The notes beneath the pieces are model-generated. The model was not told the origin of the DNA. It was given only the letters and a program-made list of their open reading frames with translations, and searched no databases. Positions 6,654-9,519 of a stretch of DNA of 9,519 nucleotides are shown in pieces. Position numbers and translations under genes: made by a program. The stretch lies in contig JAATEZ010000246.1 in NCBI GenBank assembly GCA_015655485.1, forward strand, positions 1 to 9,519, in the 5' to 3' direction. The stretch is from Lactobacillales bacterium. Its GTDB lineage: Bacteria; Bacillota; Bacilli; Lactobacillales; Vagococcaceae. Within the stretch, counting starts at the first letter, position 1; every line of letters begins with the position of its first letter.

Positions 6654-7421
6654 ATGGGCAGTAAAAACAAAAAAATTGAGTTATGCGCAATTGGAGATTC
6701 ATTCACCTATTTAAATGATCATCTGGATGAGACTGATTATCGAGTAAAAAATGGCTATCTTAGTCGATTAGCAGAATTTGTTCCCAACCTGCACGTTAAC
6801 AATATCGGGATCAATGGATCAAATACAAAAGATTGGATCGATAAAGAAATCCCTAAAGCAGATATTTATACGCTGTTATTGGGGACGAATGATTGGAACT
6901 CAGGGATAAAAATTGGCTCAGGAAGTGATTATAAACAAAGAAAGCTTGAGACGATCTTAGGAAATTTAGGCCGGATCATCGATCATATCAGAGTTATATC
7001 AAAAGCGGCTCCCATCATTGTGATGAATCCTGTTGAAAGAGGCGATTTTGTTTATTTATTTGATCAAAATAATCATGCAAAGGGCAGTTATACGGCCGTA
7101 AATGGCCAATATTTGGCCGATATATCGGATCACATATTTAGGTATTGTCGTGGTGAAAATATCCATTCGATCGATCTGTATCATGAGTCTGGTTTTACTC
7201 AGGACAATGTAGTTCAGTTCAAAAGAGTTCAAATAGATGGAGCTTATATGGACTGCAGCTATCCCGATTATACCAGGATCTCTTTTGATCCAAAGACGGA
7301 TATCTATCCCTATCCGCTTGAGGCAATTGGGTTGACGTATGATGGTTTACATCCCAGTGAAGCTGGTAATCAAAGGATCGCTAAAATTTTGGGCGATAAA
7401 ATAAAAACGATCATTCATTAA
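6654..7421 (+). CDS. SGNH/GDSL-family hydrolase, probable cytoplasmic esterase
   Basis: This is a serine hydrolase of the SGNH fold, a group that cleaves ester bonds in acylated sugars, lipids or other small molecules; the substrate cannot be read from the sequence. Numbered from the ATG at 6654 (255 aa), block I GDS has nucleophile S16, block II is NIGINGSN with G52, block III is LLGTND with N79, and block V is DGLHPS with D230 and H233. There is no signal peptide or membrane segment. The frame is open further upstream, with alternatives TTG 6591 and ATG 6624. The ATG at 6654 is preferred because AGAAAG (6636-6641), complementary to the 16S rRNA 3' end, lies 12 bases upstream; the start is uncertain. 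It has its own promoter and terminator and so seems monocistronic. Removal of acetyl groups from xylo-oligosaccharides is an attractive guess from the location next to xylAB, but nothing in the sequence proves it. Confidence 0.85.
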   Translation: MGSKNKKIELCAIGDSFTYLNDHLDETDYRVKNGYLSRLAEFVPNLHVNNIGINGSNTKDWIDKEIPKADIYTLLLGTNDWNSGIKIGSGSDYKQRKLETILGNLGRIIDHIRVISKAAPIIVMNPVERGDFVYLFDQNNHAKGSYTAVNGQYLADISDHIFRYCRGENIHSIDLYHESGFTQDNVVQFKRVQIDGAYMDCSYPDYTRISFDPKTDIYPYPLEAIGLTYDGLHPSEAGNQRIAKILGDKIKTIIH

Positions 7422-7444
7422 TTTTTTTTAATACTATTTATTTT

Positions 7445-7482
7445 ACCTAGAGTTAGGAAAAAGTCCGGCTTTAGGTTTTTTT
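7445..7482 (+). terminator. Intrinsic terminator after the SGNH hydrolase gene
   Basis: ACCTAGAG (7445-7452) pairs with CTTTAGGT (7469-7476) over 8 bp with one G-T pair, followed by seven T (7476-7482). It lies 24 bases after the stop codon. Confidence 0.75.
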
Positions 7483-7586
7483 CGTGTGATTCACCTTTTT
7501 TGTTTTATTCTATGATAAAATCAAATGGTTCAGATAAATACAGTTATTTTTTACGGGACAAAATTTCCCGGAAAAATAGAATAGAT

Positions 7587-7605
7587 CGGCTTGTTCAGCT
7601 TTTTA
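7587..7605 (+). repeat. 19-bp direct repeat, left copy, bounding a composite repeat block
   Basis: CGGCTTGTTCAGCTTTTTA occurs perfectly here and at 7833-7851. The two copies enclose S1 and L3. The last part, CAGCTTTTTATAATC and onward to 7616, also recurs at 7720-7740 with 19 of 21 identical bases. Confidence 0.9.
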
Positions 7606-7609
7606 TAAT

Positions 7610-7716
7610 CCGGCTTTATGGGGTAGACCTTAGCGGTAATAGTGCAAGAAAAGATTCGCGAGACGTCTCTCGTTAGAATTTTTCTTTTGCTATTGCTCAA
7701 GGTCTGGCACACCCCA
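7610..7716 (+). repeat. Intergenic repeat, short palindromic form, copy S1
   Basis: A long imperfect palindrome: the left arm 7619-7657 and the right arm 7676-7716 are largely complementary. TGGGGT pairs with ACCCCA at the tips, AGACCTT with AAGGTCT further in, and AAGAAAA-ATTC with GAATTTTTCTT near the loop. The 18-base loop includes the perfect palindrome GAGACGTCTC (7660-7669). As RNA it would make one hairpin of about 98 bases. Its left half aligns with 9437-9519. There is no coding potential. Confidence 0.82.
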
Positions 7717-7733
7717 TCTCAGCTTTTTATAGT

Positions 7734-7832
7734 CTGGCTTCACAAGCCAGCTTACATCGGCAAAAAAGCAAAGCTTGCCTGAATTAAAAAAGCGATTCAA
7801 GTTCTCTTTGTGATTTTTGCTCATAAGCTATC
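7734..7832 (+). repeat. Intergenic repeat, partial long form, copy L3
   Basis: This copy begins with a perfect hairpin, CTGGCTT (7734-7740) and AAGCCAG (7744-7750). It continues with CGGCAAAAAAGC and a TGAAT-AAAAAAGC block that align with the first half of L1 (2811 onward). The second half, with the two stems conserved in L1 and L2, is absent, so it is a truncated or diverged copy joined to the 3' side of S1. Confidence 0.55.
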
Positions 7833-7851
7833 CGGCTTGTTCAGCTTTTTA
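7833..7851 (+). repeat. 19-bp direct repeat, right copy
   Basis: A perfect copy of 7587-7605, ending 7 bases before the MFS ribosome binding site begins. AAGCT just upstream (near 7826) can pair with AGCTT inside it, followed by T residues, which could make a weak hairpin. Confidence 0.85.
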
Positions 7852-7871
7852 GTTTTAGAAAGGAATTGGGG

Positions 7872-9080
7872 ATGGAAAAGAAATTTGTACGTTCGTTGAC
7901 GATCAGATATGCGTGTTTGCAGGGTTTGTATTGGATGGTTTTTTGTTCACTCTATAGTTTTGCTTCTGTTTTTTTATTGGCTCAGGATTTCGCAAATCGT
8001 GAAATTGGGATCTTACTCGCTGCAGCGAATATTTCTGCTGTTTTTTTACAACCGTTTTTAGGATCGCTTGCAGATCGAGTCAAAAGATTTCCTCTGAAGA
8101 AGATGATTGCTTTAGTTGCCGGCGGCTCTGTATTAGCTGTTATTTGTATTTTGCTTTTTTCTTTTTCTCTGATACTTATTGGCTTCTTTTATATTGTGGC
8201 ATTGATTCTTATGCTGACTCTGCAGCCGCTAGTGAATTCATTGATTTTTGAATATATCAATGAAGGATTTCCCATAAATTATGGGATGGCTCGCGGAGTA
8301 GGTTCGCTGACTTTTGCGATCATGTCCTCACTTTTAGGTCAGTTCATTCAACGATTTGGAACGAATGCTATTTTGCATGTTTGTCTCATTGTTTTTTTAG
8401 CCTTGATTGTATTAGTATTGACTTTTCCTAAAATTGCAAAAACAACTAGCTCTAGCTATGATGCGGCTAAAACAGCTGCAGATAAACAAAATAAGAATGA
8501 AGGAATCGGAACATTCTTCAAGCGCTATCCAAATTTACTGATCCTATTATTCGGCTTTGTCGCGGTTTATACTTTTCATACGTTCATCAATACTTATCTA
8601 GTTCAAATCATGACTTTTCTAGGCGGAAATGATTCCGATTTTGGAAGATCACTGACGATCGCTGCACTATGTGAATTGCCGGCCATGCTTGGATTCGGCT
8701 ACCTGGTAAAAAAAATGAGCAGTGGAAAATGGTTGAGAGTGTCGGGAATATTTTATGTGATCCGCAGCTTCCTTTTTTTAATGGCCACCTCTGTATGGAT
8801 GGTTCAGGGAAGCCAATTTTTACAAATGGTTAGTTTCGCCCTGTTCACACCGGCATCGGTCTATTACATGAATCAGATCATGGAAGATAAAGATCGTGTC
8901 AAAGGGCAAACTTATATGGCTGGTGCGACAACCCTAGGCAGTGTGTTTGGCAGTATGGCCGGCGGCTGGCTGTTAGATGCGGCAGGTGTGCATGGAATGC
9001 TGATTTTTGGCAGCATGGCCGCTATTTTGGGCTGTTTATTGATTTTCTATGGCACGCGTTATGATTCCAACAAAATCTGA
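7872..9080 (+). CDS. MFS transporter, 12 membrane segments (LacY/NupG-like group)
   Basis: This is a secondary transporter of the inner membrane, probably proton-coupled. The ATG at 7872 gives 402 aa; GAAAGGA (7858-7864) is 7 bases upstream, whereas the TTG at 7866 is too close to that site to be used. Twelve hydrophobic segments are visible, six on each side of a charged cytoplasmic loop (about 186-220). The loop between segments 2 and 3 has the MFS signature in the form GSLADRVKRFPLKK (64-77). An R-G-x-GS motif (RGVGS, 141-145) at the start of segment 5 is like that of the LacY/NupG-like MFS group, which imports sugars, nucleosides or aromatic acids. The substrate is unknown. It follows xylAB and the esterase gene in the same direction, but a terminator and repeats separate it and no XylR operator is visible, so a xylose or xyloside role is only a hypothesis. 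Confidence 0.88.
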   Translation: MEKKFVRSLTIRYACLQGLYWMVFCSLYSFASVFLLAQDFANREIGILLAAANISAVFLQPFLGSLADRVKRFPLKKMIALVAGGSVLAVICILLFSFSLILIGFFYIVALILMLTLQPLVNSLIFEYINEGFPINYGMARGVGSLTFAIMSSLLGQFIQRFGTNAILHVCLIVFLALIVLVLTFPKIAKTTSSSYDAAKTAADKQNKNEGIGTFFKRYPNLLILLFGFVAVYTFHTFINTYLVQIMTFLGGNDSDFGRSLTIAALCELPAMLGFGYLVKKMSSGKWLRVSGIFYVIRSFLFLMATSVWMVQGSQFLQMVSFALFTPASVYYMNQIMEDKDRVKGQTYMAGATTLGSVFGSMAGGWLLDAAGVHGMLIFGSMAAILGCLLIFYGTRYDSNKI

Positions 9081-9115
9081 GCCTTTTCTTATTATATTCA
9101 TTTAATCACAAAAAT

Positions 9116-9158
9116 GGTTTCTAGCGTAACGAAAAGTTTCTGCGCTAGAAATTTTTTT
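9116..9158 (+). terminator. Intrinsic terminator after the MFS gene
   Basis: TTTCTAGCG (9118-9126) pairs perfectly with CGCTAGAAA (9143-9151), and two G-T pairs extend the stem. Seven T follow (9152-9158). It is the strongest terminator on the plus strand of this window. Confidence 0.9.
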
Positions 9159-9221
9159 GACTATATCATTTTTAGCTAGTGAACTTTGACATAAAGAGTT
9201 TTTCGGGATTTTTATATGTTT

Positions 9222-9433
9222 CACTTCATGAATCAGCTCCCTTGGAAAATAGATAATCTTCAAGGGAAACGAAAAACGTTCCGCATTCAGATTCCTACTA
9301 CGAGCTTTCCATTCAAATCAAAGTCTCAGCTCTTCGATTTCCGTTTCGTCTTTGGGGGTCAATAGTGCCGAAACAGGTTTCGGGACGAAAAGGCAATTTT
9401 CAGGAGGGCTAAATGCCTCAATCAGCATTTCTG
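9222..9433 (+). repeat. Intergenic repeat, long form, copy L2
   Basis: It aligns with L1 (2811-3013) from end to end. A left hairpin pairs TCCCTTG (9238-9244) with CAAGGGA (9261-9267). The outer stem is TTTCGTC (9344-9350) with GACGAAA (9384-9390). The abutting inner hairpin is CCGAAA (9368-9373) with TTTCGG (9378-9383) around CAGG. The end hairpin is AAATGC (9411-9416) with GCATTT (9425-9430). Relative to L1, changes in the outer and inner stems keep the pairing. Confidence 0.78.
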
Positions 9434-9436
9434 TGT

Positions 9437-9519
9437 CCAGCTTCATGAGGCAGACCTTTCGGCAGTAGTTCAAGAAAAAATTCACGAAATCTTGTTGCTT
9501 CGTTAGAATTTATCTTTCA
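9437..9519 (+). repeat. Intergenic repeat, short palindromic form, copy S2, cut by the window edge
   Basis: It matches the left half and loop of S1: the GCTT-ATG-GG start, CAGACCTT, GGCAGTAGTTCAAGAAAAAA with ATTC, then a TCGTTAGAATTT stretch that opens the right arm. It follows L2 directly. The rest of the right arm should lie beyond the window. Confidence 0.72.

Larger units (their letters stand above)
7422..7871. other. Intergenic region between the SGNH hydrolase and MFS genes
   Basis: This 450-base stretch has no credible gene. It contains a terminator (7445-7482), then the composite repeat block from 7587 to 7851 (a 19-bp direct repeat, the S1 palindrome and partial copy L3), then the MFS ribosome binding site. 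No clear promoter for the MFS gene was found. TATGAT at 7511-7516 and a perfect TATAAT at 7604-7609 within the repeat both lack a good -35. Confidence 0.7.
9081..9519. other. Geneless right end of the window
   Basis: After the MFS terminator, these 439 bases carry no credible gene on either strand. From 9222 on they consist of repeat L2 joined to the truncated repeat S2. Between 9159 and 9221 only AT-rich sequence is seen, with a TTGACA at 9186-9191 that has no matching -10. Confidence 0.7.

Noticed and set aside
7587..7851. CRISPR array or phage attachment site as an explanation of the direct repeats
   Set aside because: Only two 19-bp copies with a single large insert that is itself a repeat; no regular spacers, cas genes, integrase or tRNA gene nearby.
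7866..7871. TTG start two codons upstream of the MFS ATG
   Set aside because: It would be 1 base from the GAAAGGA ribosome binding site; the ATG at 7872 has correct spacing.
9186..9191. Perfect TTGACA after the MFS terminator as a promoter
   Set aside because: No -10 at 16-18 bases; the nearest AT-rich hexamers are 20 or more bases away, and no gene follows in the window.

Overview
The window reads as low-GC Gram-positive chromosome from a lactic acid bacterium, most likely Enterococcus or a close relative. This is inferred from the AT-rich sequence, strong AGGAGG-type ribosome binding sites, a ROK-type xylose repressor divergent from xylA-xylB, a cre-like site at the xylA promoter and the style of the proteins. 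The species cannot be fixed from the sequence alone.

Layout: (1) 3-1469, the C-terminal four fifths of an ABC exporter half-transporter, cut by the left edge. (2) A shared terminator, then xylR on the minus strand (1534-2706). (3) A 475-base xylR-xylA gap holding an intergenic repeat (L1) and a compact xyl control region: cre site, sigma-A promoter, XylR operator and a possible second promoter. (4) xylA (3182-4489) and xylB (4823-6316), separated by an unusually long 333-base spacer with a 25-bp direct repeat and a terminator-like hairpin. (5) A strong terminator, then a cytoplasmic SGNH/GDSL hydrolase (6654-7421) with its own promoter and terminator. (6) A 450-base gap with a 98-bp imperfect palindrome (S1) joined to a partial L repeat. 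(7) A 12-TM MFS transporter (7872-9080) and its terminator. (8) A geneless right end with a second full L repeat (L2) joined to a second S repeat (S2) cut by the window edge.

The core pathway is D-xylose use. XylA converts D-xylose to D-xylulose and XylB phosphorylates it to D-xylulose 5-phosphate. XylR should repress xylAB without xylose, and CcpA is expected to repress it on preferred sugars. No xylose transporter is in the operon. The MFS protein is the only importer candidate here, but its substrate cannot be read from sequence and no XylR operator was seen near it.

The most novel material is not coding. The L and S repeats share a 5' module, all copies point the same way, and two full L copies differ by paired changes that keep two stems intact. 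That suggests a folded RNA or DNA element under selection, or a mobile palindromic repeat family. The protein genes are ordinary members of known families.
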